This document shows positions 34,699 through 43,394 of a stretch of DNA of 64,000 nucleotides, one piece after another. Source of the stretch: Pseudomonas syringae KCTC 12500 (GTDB taxonomy: Bacteria > Pseudomonadota > Gammaproteobacteria > Pseudomonadales > Pseudomonadaceae); the NCBI RefSeq assembly GCF_000507185.2, contig NZ_AYTM02000001.1:62001-126000 (forward strand). Reading direction: 5' to 3'. The notes below the pieces were generated by a model. It worked only from the letters and a program-made list of their open reading frames with translations, was not told the origin of the DNA and did not search any database. The stretch's first letter is position 1, and each line of letters begins with the position of its first letter. The translations under genes and the position numbers were made by a program.

Positions 34699-36429
34699 TT
34701 AGAGGAAAAAGTCCATACGGAAATAGATCGGCGCTTCGCGTTCGATCACATCGGGACGTTCCAGGGAATGAGCGAAGGTCACTGAGGCAGCAACGTGCTG
34801 GCCTCGGGTAAACAGCTCGAACGAGTTGCTGGACAAGCGCCCATGCTGCTCGCCGTTGTAACGGTCGTTGCGGATAACACCCTGGTCGTAACCGGCGGCC
34901 GCGCCATACTCGGCGAACACCGGGCGCAGCCAGTCCAGGGTGACCGGGCGAGTCAGGCGTAACTCGTTACGCCAGTAACCACCGCTGTCGCCAGACAGAA
35001 ACTCATCCTTGTAACCACGCACCGATGCCGATCCGCCCAGGCTGGTGCGTTGCGAACTGAACAGCACATCCTCACTGCGCTGCCCGGTGGCCAGGCTGGT
35101 GAAGCTGAGGTTTTCGCCCCACAGTTGAAAGGGGTGCAGATAGCTGAGGGTGCCGGTGTATTTGCGATACCGCGCATCGGCCTCACCCGGGCGAGGATCG
35201 TGGTTGCCCTGCGCGTCCAGTGCACCGATGCCTTGCTGCATGCCCAGATCGATGTTGACGAACGCCGAGCCGACCCGCCGACCGTGGTTGATGCCGAACT
35301 GCGCCTCGGTGATGCGATTGCTGCTGACTGCCAGCTTGCTGCCTTCGACATAATTGTTGGTGCGCAGGTAGGACAGACCGGCATTGAGCGAGGTCTTGCT
35401 CAGCGCGTCGCGATACACGACCCGCTCGGCCTTGAACTGGTGGTTCTGGCTATCGCCGTCCTGCTTGAAGTTGACGTTCGAGGCCTGCGCCACCGAACGA
35501 TATTCACTGGTGTTGTACAGGTAGCTGAACGTCCACCAGCCCCACGGCAGGCTGTAGGCAAGCGAGGCGTTGCGGGAGGCTTTCTGCCGATCGCTGATCG
35601 CATCGTGGCCGCCGCGCAGGCTGAACTGGTCGGCCAGCCCCGACGGATTATCCCACTCAAGGCCAGCGTTCCATTGCTGCTCGCCAGTGCTGCGCTGACC
35701 TTCGTTGGTGCGCGACAGGTTGGCCCGCCATGGTTTTTGCGGAGTGTTCTTGACCACTACGTCACTGCCACCGACGGCCTTACCGGGGGTCAGCTCCATC
35801 TGCGCCTGATTGGACGGCAGGCGATTGAGCTGATCGACCATCTGCTCGATTTCGCGCAGGTTGACCATCCGCCCTTCACTGCCGGGAAACGTCATGGCCA
35901 GCTCACTCGCCGACAGACCGCTGGCAGGATCGCCACGCAGATGCTCCAGCTTGCCTTCGATGACCAGCACTTGCAGGTCGCCTGTCGACAGGTCCTGTTG
36001 CGGCAGGTAGGCGCGGGTCGTCACCAGGCCTTTTTCGAGGTAGTGATCAGTGATGACTTTAAGCAGCTCATTGAGCTGCGCAACACCAAGGCACTTGCCG
36101 ATATAGGGCTTGGTCAGCGCATCGCGCTCGGCGGCCGACAGCGAGTCAGCGCCCTTGAGCTCAATACGATCGATGGTGAAACAACGGGTATCGGCCGGGG
36201 AACTAGGGGTTGCGGGTGCGGATTGTTTGCCCGGCAGGTCCTTGAGTTCTTCAAGACGGCGGCGCTGCTCTTCGAGCAGGCGATCCTGACGGTCACGAAT
36301 AAGATCCTGGTCACCTGGCAAACTGGCGGGAGCAGTGGCTGCAAGCGAGGTAGCTGGCGCGATGGCGAGCAGTAGCAGCAAAGCCAGTTTTAGGACATGA
36401 GGATACACGGCGCGTCCTTGCGGTAGCAT
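34699..36429 (-). CDS. cdiB: CdiB/ShlB-FhaC-type outer-membrane TPS transporter
   Basis: A 576-residue Omp85-superfamily two-partner-secretion transporter that exports the adjacent CdiA. Features: N-terminal signal peptide ('LALLLLLAIAPATSLAA'), a basic helix ('RDRQDRLLEEQRRRLEELK'), POTRA region at about 85-230 including 'RCFTIDRIELKGADSLS' and 'YLEKGLVTTRAYLPQQDLS' (POTRA_2/ShlB type), and a C-terminal beta-barrel ending in Phe-Leu ('YFRMDFFL'). In the barrel, 'LGGSASVRGYKDEF' matches the conserved VRGY-type motif of the family. Length fits the family. It is first in the operon, 39 bp before cdiA, behind a good promoter. Confidence 0.92.
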   Translation of the reverse strand: MLPQGRAVYPHVLKLALLLLLAIAPATSLAATAPASLPGDQDLIRDRQDRLLEEQRRRLEELKDLPGKQSAPATPSSPADTRCFTIDRIELKGADSLSAAERDALTKPYIGKCLGVAQLNELLKVITDHYLEKGLVTTRAYLPQQDLSTGDLQVLVIEGKLEHLRGDPASGLSASELAMTFPGSEGRMVNLREIEQMVDQLNRLPSNQAQMELTPGKAVGGSDVVVKNTPQKPWRANLSRTNEGQRSTGEQQWNAGLEWDNPSGLADQFSLRGGHDAISDRQKASRNASLAYSLPWGWWTFSYLYNTSEYRSVAQASNVNFKQDGDSQNHQFKAERVVYRDALSKTSLNAGLSYLRTNNYVEGSKLAVSSNRITEAQFGINHGRRVGSAFVNIDLGMQQGIGALDAQGNHDPRPGEADARYRKYTGTLSYLHPFQLWGENLSFTSLATGQRSEDVLFSSQRTSLGGSASVRGYKDEFLSGDSGGYWRNELRLTRPVTLDWLRPVFAEYGAAAGYDQGVIRNDRYNGEQHGRLSSNSFELFTRGQHVAASVTFAHSLERPDVIEREAPIYFRMDFFL

Positions 36430-36451
36430 ATTGATATCAAAAAGGTGGGCA

Positions 36452-36480
36452 ATACTAGAACGCCATCATAGCGGCGTCAA
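36452..36480 (-). promoter_or_regulatory. Sigma-70-type promoter of the cdiBA operon
   Basis: On the minus strand TTGACG (36480-36475), a 17-bp spacer and TAGTAT (36457-36452) form a near-consensus promoter 22 bp before the cdiB ATG. The predicted transcript starts near 36445, giving a leader of only about 16 nt with no strong Shine-Dalgarno. Confidence 0.7.
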
Positions 36481-37011
36481 ATATTTGTATCGACCTTGTA
36501 TCCGATTTGTTGAACTTTTTTTGAAGTTGATTTTTACAACACTGACCTTTAGCCAGCGCTCAAGGGTCATGTGCTTAATATTGATAGGGCGCAGCGTATC
36601 TTTTCGACATAGCATTAAGGTCATAATTAAATATATGCAGAAATGCTAATCGGCTATTACGCGAAAACCGGCTCGGCTCAAGGCCGCAGACACACTAATA
36701 AAATGACTATGGGTTAAGGAAACAGGCGCAAGCATGCTGACCTTCCAGGGCTCTGGAGCCGCGACGACGGTCTTTTTTGCATGGCCAGGGTGTAAGACAG
36801 AGGCAGCAGGTTTCGATCAAACCCTGTGGTGTGGCGCATGAGCAAAACGGGATGAGTAATAGCAGCTAATTGTCGGACACCACTCGACAATGAGCCGCTA
36901 TGCCAGAATCAGCGCCGCCTGCCGTTGAATTCAGTATCGGGTCTCTACAGCCTTTAAAAGCGGGTCATCGACTCTACAGCCTCCCGCGCCACGCACGGGA
37001 GGCTTGTCGAA
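36481..37011. other. Gene-free interval between cdiB promoter and M20 peptidase gene
   Basis: No convincing gene. It holds an 8-bp stem hairpin (36979-36986 with 36996-37003) just beyond the peptidase stop, possibly its terminator although no T-run follows. There is also a 7-bp inverted repeat ATTGTCG/CGACAAT (36869-36875 with 36885-36891). Confidence 0.5.
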
Positions 37012-38262
37012 TCACTGTTGTCCGGACAACTTCATGATCATTCGCGACAGCAAATAGATACGCGGCGCCACGCTGCCTACTTCGGCGTACTCTTCGGGTG
37101 TATGAATATTGCCGCCGACAATCCCGAAGCCGTCCAGCGTCGGTGTGCCCACGCTGGCAGACAGGCTTGAATCCGCCGCCCCGCCGCTGCCCTCGATGGT
37201 CAGGGTGCGACCCAGTTCACCGTAGATGCCTTGTGCCATCGCGACCAATGCATCGGACTGCGCGGTTTGTGGCATCGGTGGCAGACCACGGACCAGGCTG
37301 GTCTTGACCTCGGTATCAGGCACCAGCTTGTTGGCCGACACCTTGGCCAGATCCTGCTCGACGCGGTCGAACTCCTCCGGTACGGCAGCACGCACGTCGG
37401 CCTTGGCGCTGGCCTGATCGGGAATCACGTTGGTGCGATCCCCTGCCTTGAGCACGGTAAAGTTGATGGTGGTTTTCTTCTCCTCGTCACCCAGCTTGCC
37501 GAGTTGCAGGATCTGATGGGCAACTTCGGTCGCGGCGTTACGTCCCAGCTCAGGCGCAACGCCTGCATGCGAGGCCTTGCCTTTGACTTCGACCAGCGCG
37601 GTGGCCGAGCCTTTGCGCCACACCACCAGACCGTCGGCCGGACGACCCGGCTCGAGGTTGAGCGTGACGTCATGCTCCTTCGCGGTTTTCTTGATCAGCT
37701 CGGTACCGACGCCTGAGCCGGTCTCCTCGCTGGCGTCGAGCAATACCGTGATCTGCGCGTAGTCGGTGAACTTCAGGTTGTGCAGCACCTTCAGCGCATA
37801 GATAGCGGCAACGATGCCGCCCTTGTCATCCATCACCCCTGGGCCATAGGCACGCCCGTCCTTGATATGAAACGGACGCTCGGCCGCAGAGCCTTCCTTG
37901 AACACGGTGTCCATGTGCGCCATCAGCAGAATCTTCGCCTTGCCGGTGCCTTTAAGGGTGGCGATGACGTGGTTGCTGGCCTCTGGCGTATTTGGAACGA
38001 GCTCGATGGTGGCACCGAGCTTTTTCAGTTCTTCGATCGCGATGTCGCTGACCTTGGTCAGGCCCGGGACATACCCGGAACCCGAGTCGATGTTCACCAG
38101 ACGCTCCAGCAGCTTCAAGGCTTCGTCCTTGTATTGCTCGGCATCGGCCTGGATGGCCTTGTGCGGTTCGGCCATGGCCGCCGGTGCCAGGGCTGTCAGC
38201 GCAAGCGCCAGGGCGAGATGAGCAGCCAGTGGCGAGCGGGTAAATGAGCGCATGTGTTTCAT
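37012..38262 (-). CDS. Periplasmic M20-family metallopeptidase (glutamate carboxypeptidase-like)
   Basis: A 416-residue zinc peptidase of the M20A group similar to carboxypeptidase G2, which releases C-terminal glutamate from folates and peptides. A signal peptide covers residues 1-31 ('AHLALALALTALAPAAMA'). Catalytic features in order: 'LLMAHMDTV' (His ligand and Asp), 'GPGVMDDKGG' (bridging Asp), 'DASEETGS' (general base Glu and ligand Glu), 'LEPGRPADG', the dimerisation domain with 'KASHAGVAPELGRNA', and 'GGNIHTPEEYAEV' (last His ligand). All expected ligands are present. It is a single gene, divergent from nothing obvious, 64 bp downstream of the RND gene end. The exact substrate is unknown. 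Confidence 0.88.
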   Translation of the reverse strand: MKHMRSFTRSPLAAHLALALALTALAPAAMAEPHKAIQADAEQYKDEALKLLERLVNIDSGSGYVPGLTKVSDIAIEELKKLGATIELVPNTPEASNHVIATLKGTGKAKILLMAHMDTVFKEGSAAERPFHIKDGRAYGPGVMDDKGGIVAAIYALKVLHNLKFTDYAQITVLLDASEETGSGVGTELIKKTAKEHDVTLNLEPGRPADGLVVWRKGSATALVEVKGKASHAGVAPELGRNAATEVAHQILQLGKLGDEEKKTTINFTVLKAGDRTNVIPDQASAKADVRAAVPEEFDRVEQDLAKVSANKLVPDTEVKTSLVRGLPPMPQTAQSDALVAMAQGIYGELGRTLTIEGSGGAADSSLSASVGTPTLDGFGIVGGNIHTPEEYAEVGSVAPRIYLLSRMIMKLSGQQ

Positions 38263-38326
38263 CCTTGTGTTCGATCATCGAGGTTTTTTCAGGACCATAC
38301 CCTACACACGTACCGGCCGTCATGGT

Positions 38327-41300
38327 TCAGCTCGCCTTGCGCCAGCGCTCGAAGCGGTCGAACAGCAACGCGTAGAGGATCGGAATCAGGCCCAGTGTCA
38401 CCAGCGTACCCAACGCCAGGCCACCCATGATGGTGATCGCCATGCCCTCCCAGAGCGGGCCGGCAAACAGCATCAGCGGCACCAGCCCGATGATGCAGGT
38501 CAGTTTGGTCATCACGATCGGCCGCAAGCGCTTGATCGCGGCATTGACGACGGCGTCACGCACCGCCAGGCCTTGCTCGCGCTCAGCCTCGATACGTTCG
38601 AGCAGCAGCACGGCATTGTTGACGATGATGCCGGCCAGCGACAGCAGCCCGAAGGTGGCCATGAAGCCGAACGGATAGCCGGTGAGCACCAATGCCAGCG
38701 CCACGCCGATCAGCACGAAGGGTACGCTGGAGATGACGATCAGCAGCTTGCGGAACGAATTGAACTGCCAGACGAACAACAACAGCATCGCGACCAGTGC
38801 GTGTGGCATGTACTGCAGCAGCGCCTGATTGGCCTCGGCCGAGTCTTCTATTTCGCCACCCGGTTCGATGTGGTAACCCGCCGGCAGGCTGATTGCAGCT
38901 ATCTGCGGTGCCAACTGCTCGACGATCGAGGTCGCTGTCATTGACGGATTGTGTCCGACCACCGTGATCGCGCGTTGCAGATTACGCCGCTGGAGGGTCG
39001 ATGCCTCCGCCCTGGGCTCGACAGTGGCAATGGCCGACAACATCAACGGCGCACCCCCGGAAGCCGGGTAAATCAATGTGCTGTCCAGATCATTGCCCGG
39101 TTTGCTCAGCGTGCTCTGCTCGCGCGCCACAATCGCGACAGCAATATCGCCATCCTGCAGCGACGACACGGACAGCCCGCTGTTTCTCAGTTGCAGGGCC
39201 TGGGCGATGTCCTGAGTGGCAACACCGGCCTGCAGGGCCTTGTACGGGTCGACGACAACGTCGTAACGCAGCAATCGGGTCCGCCAGTCATCGTGCACGT
39301 CCAGGGTTCCGGGCAACGCCGACAAAGCCTGCTCTATCTGTCGGGCAATACCGCGCAACACTTCCTCATCAGGACCGATGACCCGGTAGACCGCAATCCC
39401 TGCCTCGGTGGTGCCCATCGAAAATCGTTTGGGCTGCGCTTCGATTTCAGGGTGCTGCGTGAGGACAAATTGCCGTGCGCGCTCGATCACCGCATCGAGG
39501 TTGGCGCCTTCACGCACGCTGACAGTGAAGTACGCGATATTCGGCGCCGGCAACGGGGGATTGAGTCCAAGCACGATCCGCGGCCCGCCACTGGCGACAT
39601 AACCAATACTGTGTTCCACATCCTGATCGCTGCTCAGCCACTGGCTGATATCACGCACCGCTCGCGACGTGTCTCGCGAGCTGCTGCCGGGCTCCAGCAC
39701 CAGCGGAATCTGGAACTGCATGCGGTCCGACTTCGGCAGAAAATCGTACGGCACCCGGGTCAGCACCACGACCGCCAACGCCAGCAACCCCATCATGCAG
39801 GCAATGAAGATCAGCGAGTGATTCAGCAAGCCCTCGATGACCTTGCGATAGCCGCGGTAGAACACCGAGGCATACTCATCGGCATCATCCGCTGACGCTT
39901 TGACGGCCGGCATCCTGGCGAAGTAAAAGCACAACAGGGGCGTCACCGTGACGCTGAGCAACCACGAGCTGATCAGCGTCGTGGCGAGCACAACCGCCAG
40001 CGAACGCAGGTATTCGTTGGTGCTGGTCTGCCCCAGAAAGAAGGGCGAAAACGCCAGCACGATGACCAGTGAAGAGGTCAGCAGAGGGATCATCAAGGTG
40101 CGCCCTGCCTCCTCACAGGCACTTCGTCGATCCTCGCCCGCATGCAGGCGTCGCTCGATGTCTTCGGCGATGACAATGCCGTTGTCCACCAGCAAGCCCA
40201 GCGCCAGGATGATCGCGGCAATCGACACCGTCTGCAGCTCGATCCCCAGTGCGCGCATGATCAGCAGCGTACTGAGGATGGTCAAGGGCACAATCACCCC
40301 GACCACCAGGCCGGTGCGCCAGCCCAGAAACAGCATGACCACGCACATCACGATCACCACCGTCTCGGCCATGACGTGATACATCTTGCTCATCTCGTGC
40401 TCGACCACGCTGGACTGGAAGGTCACCACGTGCAAGGTAAAGCCCGTCGGAAGTTGCTGCTCCAGCTCACCGAGTCGCTTGCGCAAGGCATCACCGAACG
40501 TCTGCACATTGAGGCCTGGCTGCATCGAAACCGCCAGTACCACAGCATCCTGTCCCTGGTAGATCGCTTCGGTTTCCGGCGGGTCGACAGGGCTCACCGA
40601 TACCCGACTCAGGTTCTGCAACGCGACCTTCTGACCATTGGGCAACTGCACCGGGAACTGCCGAAGCTGCTCAAGCGAAAGCACCTCGCCACTGATCGAA
40701 AGCGTGGTGCTCTGCTGGCCGATGACCGGGTTGCCTCCTGTCGCGATCAGGTTGCGGGCTTGCAGTTGCTGAAGTAGTTGTTGCGGGGAAAGTCCGGCGG
40801 CGGCCAGCGTCTGGTGCTCGACATCGAGGTAGATGCGTTCATCCTGCAGACCATATATCTGCACCTGATCGACGCCCTTGAGCGCATAAAGCTGATTGCG
40901 CAAACGTTTGATCGGGCCGCGCATCTCGCTCATGGTGAAACCCGGTGCGGTCAGCGCGACCGAAGCCACGGCCACGCGACCGAAATCATCATCGACAAAC
41001 GGCCCTTGGGTGCCGGGCGGAAAACCACCGCTCGTTTCGCTCACCTTCGCCCGGAGCCGTTGCCACAGCAGCCCAAGATCCTTGACGTTGTCATACGCCG
41101 TGACCTGCACGATCACTCGGCCAGGCTGGACCGTGGTGAGCACGTTCTTGATCTCGGCCAGTTCACGGATACGCTCTTCGAGCGGCCTGGCGAGCAGTTC
41201 CTCGCTGCGCTCTGCGGACAGCCCGTCCAGAGACACGCTGACCAGTGCGTCGCGAACGGTCACCGACGGCTCTTCCTGAGAAGGAAAGCTCAAAAAAGTC

Positions 41301-41380
41301 GCGACACCGGCCAGCAAAATCAGCAAGGCGACAAACAGGGTCAGGCGGCTTGCGCCCATGGCGCGGGAGGTAAGATTCAT
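38327..41380 (-). CDS. RND-family efflux pump, inner-membrane transporter
   Basis: A 1,017-residue hydrophobe/amphiphile-efflux type RND protein that exports drugs or metabolites using the proton gradient. It shows the first membrane helix at 10-30, a large periplasmic loop, the helix 2-6 block with 'ALGLLVDNGIVIAEDIERRL' (the conserved helix-4 aspartate pair region), a second periplasmic loop, and the C-terminal helices with 'SLAGIIVNNAVLLLERIE'. Its start overlaps the end of the membrane fusion protein gene by 4 nt (ATGA). It is last in an operon with an outer-membrane factor, a MipA-like protein and the fusion protein, so it has a complete tripartite set. Substrate not predictable. Confidence 0.9.
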   Translation of the reverse strand: MNLTSRAMGASRLTLFVALLILLAGVATFLSFPSQEEPSVTVRDALVSVSLDGLSAERSEELLARPLEERIRELAEIKNVLTTVQPGRVIVQVTAYDNVKDLGLLWQRLRAKVSETSGGFPPGTQGPFVDDDFGRVAVASVALTAPGFTMSEMRGPIKRLRNQLYALKGVDQVQIYGLQDERIYLDVEHQTLAAAGLSPQQLLQQLQARNLIATGGNPVIGQQSTTLSISGEVLSLEQLRQFPVQLPNGQKVALQNLSRVSVSPVDPPETEAIYQGQDAVVLAVSMQPGLNVQTFGDALRKRLGELEQQLPTGFTLHVVTFQSSVVEHEMSKMYHVMAETVVIVMCVVMLFLGWRTGLVVGVIVPLTILSTLLIMRALGIELQTVSIAAIILALGLLVDNGIVIAEDIERRLHAGEDRRSACEEAGRTLMIPLLTSSLVIVLAFSPFFLGQTSTNEYLRSLAVVLATTLISSWLLSVTVTPLLCFYFARMPAVKASADDADEYASVFYRGYRKVIEGLLNHSLIFIACMMGLLALAVVVLTRVPYDFLPKSDRMQFQIPLVLEPGSSSRDTSRAVRDISQWLSSDQDVEHSIGYVASGGPRIVLGLNPPLPAPNIAYFTVSVREGANLDAVIERARQFVLTQHPEIEAQPKRFSMGTTEAGIAVYRVIGPDEEVLRGIARQIEQALSALPGTLDVHDDWRTRLLRYDVVVDPYKALQAGVATQDIAQALQLRNSGLSVSSLQDGDIAVAIVAREQSTLSKPGNDLDSTLIYPASGGAPLMLSAIATVEPRAEASTLQRRNLQRAITVVGHNPSMTATSIVEQLAPQIAAISLPAGYHIEPGGEIEDSAEANQALLQYMPHALVAMLLLFVWQFNSFRKLLIVISSVPFVLIGVALALVLTGYPFGFMATFGLLSLAGIIVNNAVLLLERIEAEREQGLAVRDAVVNAAIKRLRPIVMTKLTCIIGLVPLMLFAGPLWEGMAITIMGGLALGTLVTLGLIPILYALLFDRFERWRKAS

Positions 41381-42522
41381 TGCGCATCACCGGTCAGGCG
41401 AGTGTCTGAATGAAACAGCGTGACGGGCTGACCGTCCTGCAGAAAAGCAGCGCCGGCAGTGACCACTTGCTCACCAGCGGTTAGCCCGCTGACGACCACT
41501 GCCCGTCCTTCTCTGACCGTACCCAGCGTGACAGAGCGGACGGCGACTGTTCCTCCCGGCTGGTAGACGAAGACTTCGGCAACGTGGCTGCTGGTCCCCA
41601 TCCATAATGCTTGCACCGGAACTGACAGCGACTGTGCGTCGGCAGCGGGATGCATTTGCACAAGCAGCGTGACGCCACTGGGCAGCCTGCCGGCAGGCCG
41701 CAGCACTCGGAACACAGCCGTTCTGACCAGCCCGTCATCGGCTCGGGGCGAAATGCCTTCCAGGGCGAGATCAAACCCTACCGTACCGTCTGCGCTGCTG
41801 GAGGCGCTGGCGAGGTCGCCCGGCTCAAGCGACTCGGCAAGTGCCAACGGAACAGCTGCCACCACTTGCTGCTCCGTAGCGGATTCGACATCCAGCAGCA
41901 CCTGCCCGGCGGACAACAAGCTCTGCGGTTGTGCATGACGAGCCACCACGCGCCCGGCAAAGGGTGCGATCAACCGGGTGCGATCCAGTTCGCGACGGGC
42001 CAGGTCCAGCTCGGCTTGCGTGCGGATCAGCTCGGCGCTGGCTTGTTCACTGGACGACTGGGCCGACTCGACGACGCTCTGGGCGACACTGCCCGCTGCG
42101 AGCAGGTTTTGCTGACGCTGGTAGTTACGCTGGCGCTCCAGCGCCTGAGCCCGGGCCAGCCGCAAAGCGGCCTGCGCCTCCTGCAGACGCAATTGCGCGG
42201 GCTGTGGATCAAGGCGGGCGAGCACCTGGCCCGGCTTGACGCTATCGCCAATGTCGACCCGCAGCTCTGTCAGGGTGCCTGCCGATTCAAACGCCAGACT
42301 GGCGCGCTCCTGCTGTCGAACGGTGCCGATGAAGCGCAGCGCAGCGCCCTCTCCCGCCCGCACCGTCTCAACCTTGACTGCCCGGACAGGCGGAACGCTG
42401 GCCGTCTGTTTATCACCGCAGCCACTGATCATCAGGGTGATCAGCACGACGCCGCAAGCGCGTGACACACGCCTCCGTAGAGCCAGAAACGCATCAGGAT
42501 TCAATCGCATGGCAGGCTTCAA
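41377..42522 (-). CDS. RND efflux periplasmic adaptor (membrane fusion lipoprotein)
   Basis: A 381-residue adaptor of the HlyD/AcrA type. The lipobox 'LMISGC' near residue 35 predicts a lipoprotein. The lipoyl-like half motifs are visible ('GTLTELRVDIGDSVKPGQVL' and 'APFAGRVVARHAQPQSLLSA') flanking an alpha-helical hairpin rich in Ala/Gln/Arg (about 110-185), followed by beta-barrel and membrane-proximal domains. It links the RND pump, with which it overlaps by 4 nt, to the outer-membrane channel at 43395-44867. The 4-bp gap to the MipA-like gene indicates one transcript. Confidence 0.88.
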   Translation of the reverse strand: MKPAMRLNPDAFLALRRRVSRACGVVLITLMISGCGDKQTASVPPVRAVKVETVRAGEGAALRFIGTVRQQERASLAFESAGTLTELRVDIGDSVKPGQVLARLDPQPAQLRLQEAQAALRLARAQALERQRNYQRQQNLLAAGSVAQSVVESAQSSSEQASAELIRTQAELDLARRELDRTRLIAPFAGRVVARHAQPQSLLSAGQVLLDVESATEQQVVAAVPLALAESLEPGDLASASSSADGTVGFDLALEGISPRADDGLVRTAVFRVLRPAGRLPSGVTLLVQMHPAADAQSLSVPVQALWMGTSSHVAEVFVYQPGGTVAVRSVTLGTVREGRAVVVSGLTAGEQVVTAGAAFLQDGQPVTLFHSDTRLTGDAQ

Positions 42523-42526
42523 CCCT

Positions 42527-43375
42527 TCAGAAAGCGTAATTCAAGGCAATCAGGCCACTGCCTTCGGCATCGGTCTCGACCAGCGGGCTGCCACGGGTCT
42601 GGTCGGTGTAATGCGTCACCCCGACGCTGGCGACGGTTGACCAGTGGGCGTCGAAGGTATGCTGCCAGGCGAGCGCCGCCGAGTACGCGTAAATGCCGCT
42701 GTCTGCGTTGAAACGGGAGAAGCCGGTGCGCTGACTCTGGATCGGGCTCACGCCGAAATAAGTCTGGTTGTAACGGCCGTCCCCGGCGTGCGCATCGATG
42801 TCGAGGGTCACCGTATCGGACTGGCTGTGGTAAGCGATGCCCTCGAAACCCAAACGGTAGCGATTGCCACGTTGTTCACCAGCCACCCGCAGTTCGGCCT
42901 CGGCACTGACGGACAGCCACGGCATGAGTTGCTGAGAAACCATGAAGTCGCCCACGGTCGCGCCCTTGACGGTACCCATCCCTCTCAGCTCGTTGGAACC
43001 GGGCCGATTCGTGCTGTTTTTCTCGGTCCGACCGAAATCGTAATTGAGTGCAGCGCTGGCGCCGAACCCGGAATCCGACTGCCATTGCAGCCCCAGACCG
43101 CGCGTGGTGTCGGCGAAGAAGATGCCGCGCTGGACCGTCAGCATGGGCACCACCTGACTGCGGTATTCATCGGCCCCCATGTAGCGCGGCAGCACCGCCA
43201 TGCCGAGCCCGAAATTGACGTTGAACCGGTCACCCAGCATCGACTGGCTTTCAGCGGTGCTGTCCTGGGCACAGGCCTGACCGGCCAGGGTCATGGCCGC
43301 AGAGGTGATCAACACGGTCAGCACAGGTTTAAGCAGCGCAGACAGCAGGTGAGTACGAGAGATTGCAGGGCTCAT
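42527..43375 (-). CDS. MipA/OmpV-family outer-membrane protein
   Basis: A 282-residue beta-barrel protein of the MltA-interacting (MipA/OmpV) family. It has a signal peptide (to about residue 36, 'AAMTLAGQACA'), the family motif 'FNVNFGLGMAVLPRYMGADE', alternating beta-strands and a C-terminal Phe ('ALNYAF'). MipA was described as a scaffold between murein synthases and hydrolases, and OmpV-like members affect antibiotic uptake. Its placement between the outer-membrane factor gene and the adaptor gene of an RND operon is unusual and suggests co-regulation with envelope stress or drug efflux. The gap is 19 bp to the gene upstream and 4 bp downstream. Confidence 0.85.
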   Translation of the reverse strand: MSPAISRTHLLSALLKPVLTVLITSAAMTLAGQACAQDSTAESQSMLGDRFNVNFGLGMAVLPRYMGADEYRSQVVPMLTVQRGIFFADTTRGLGLQWQSDSGFGASAALNYDFGRTEKNSTNRPGSNELRGMGTVKGATVGDFMVSQQLMPWLSVSAEAELRVAGEQRGNRYRLGFEGIAYHSQSDTVTLDIDAHAGDGRYNQTYFGVSPIQSQRTGFSRFNADSGIYAYSAALAWQHTFDAHWSTVASVGVTHYTDQTRGSPLVETDAEGSGLIALNYAF

Positions 43376-43394
43376 GGGGATACTCCGGTTTCAT

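Noticed and set aside
36431..36649. 72-codon plus-strand frame in the cdiB promoter region
   Set aside because: It covers the cdiB promoter, lacks a ribosome site and has no recognisable sequence.
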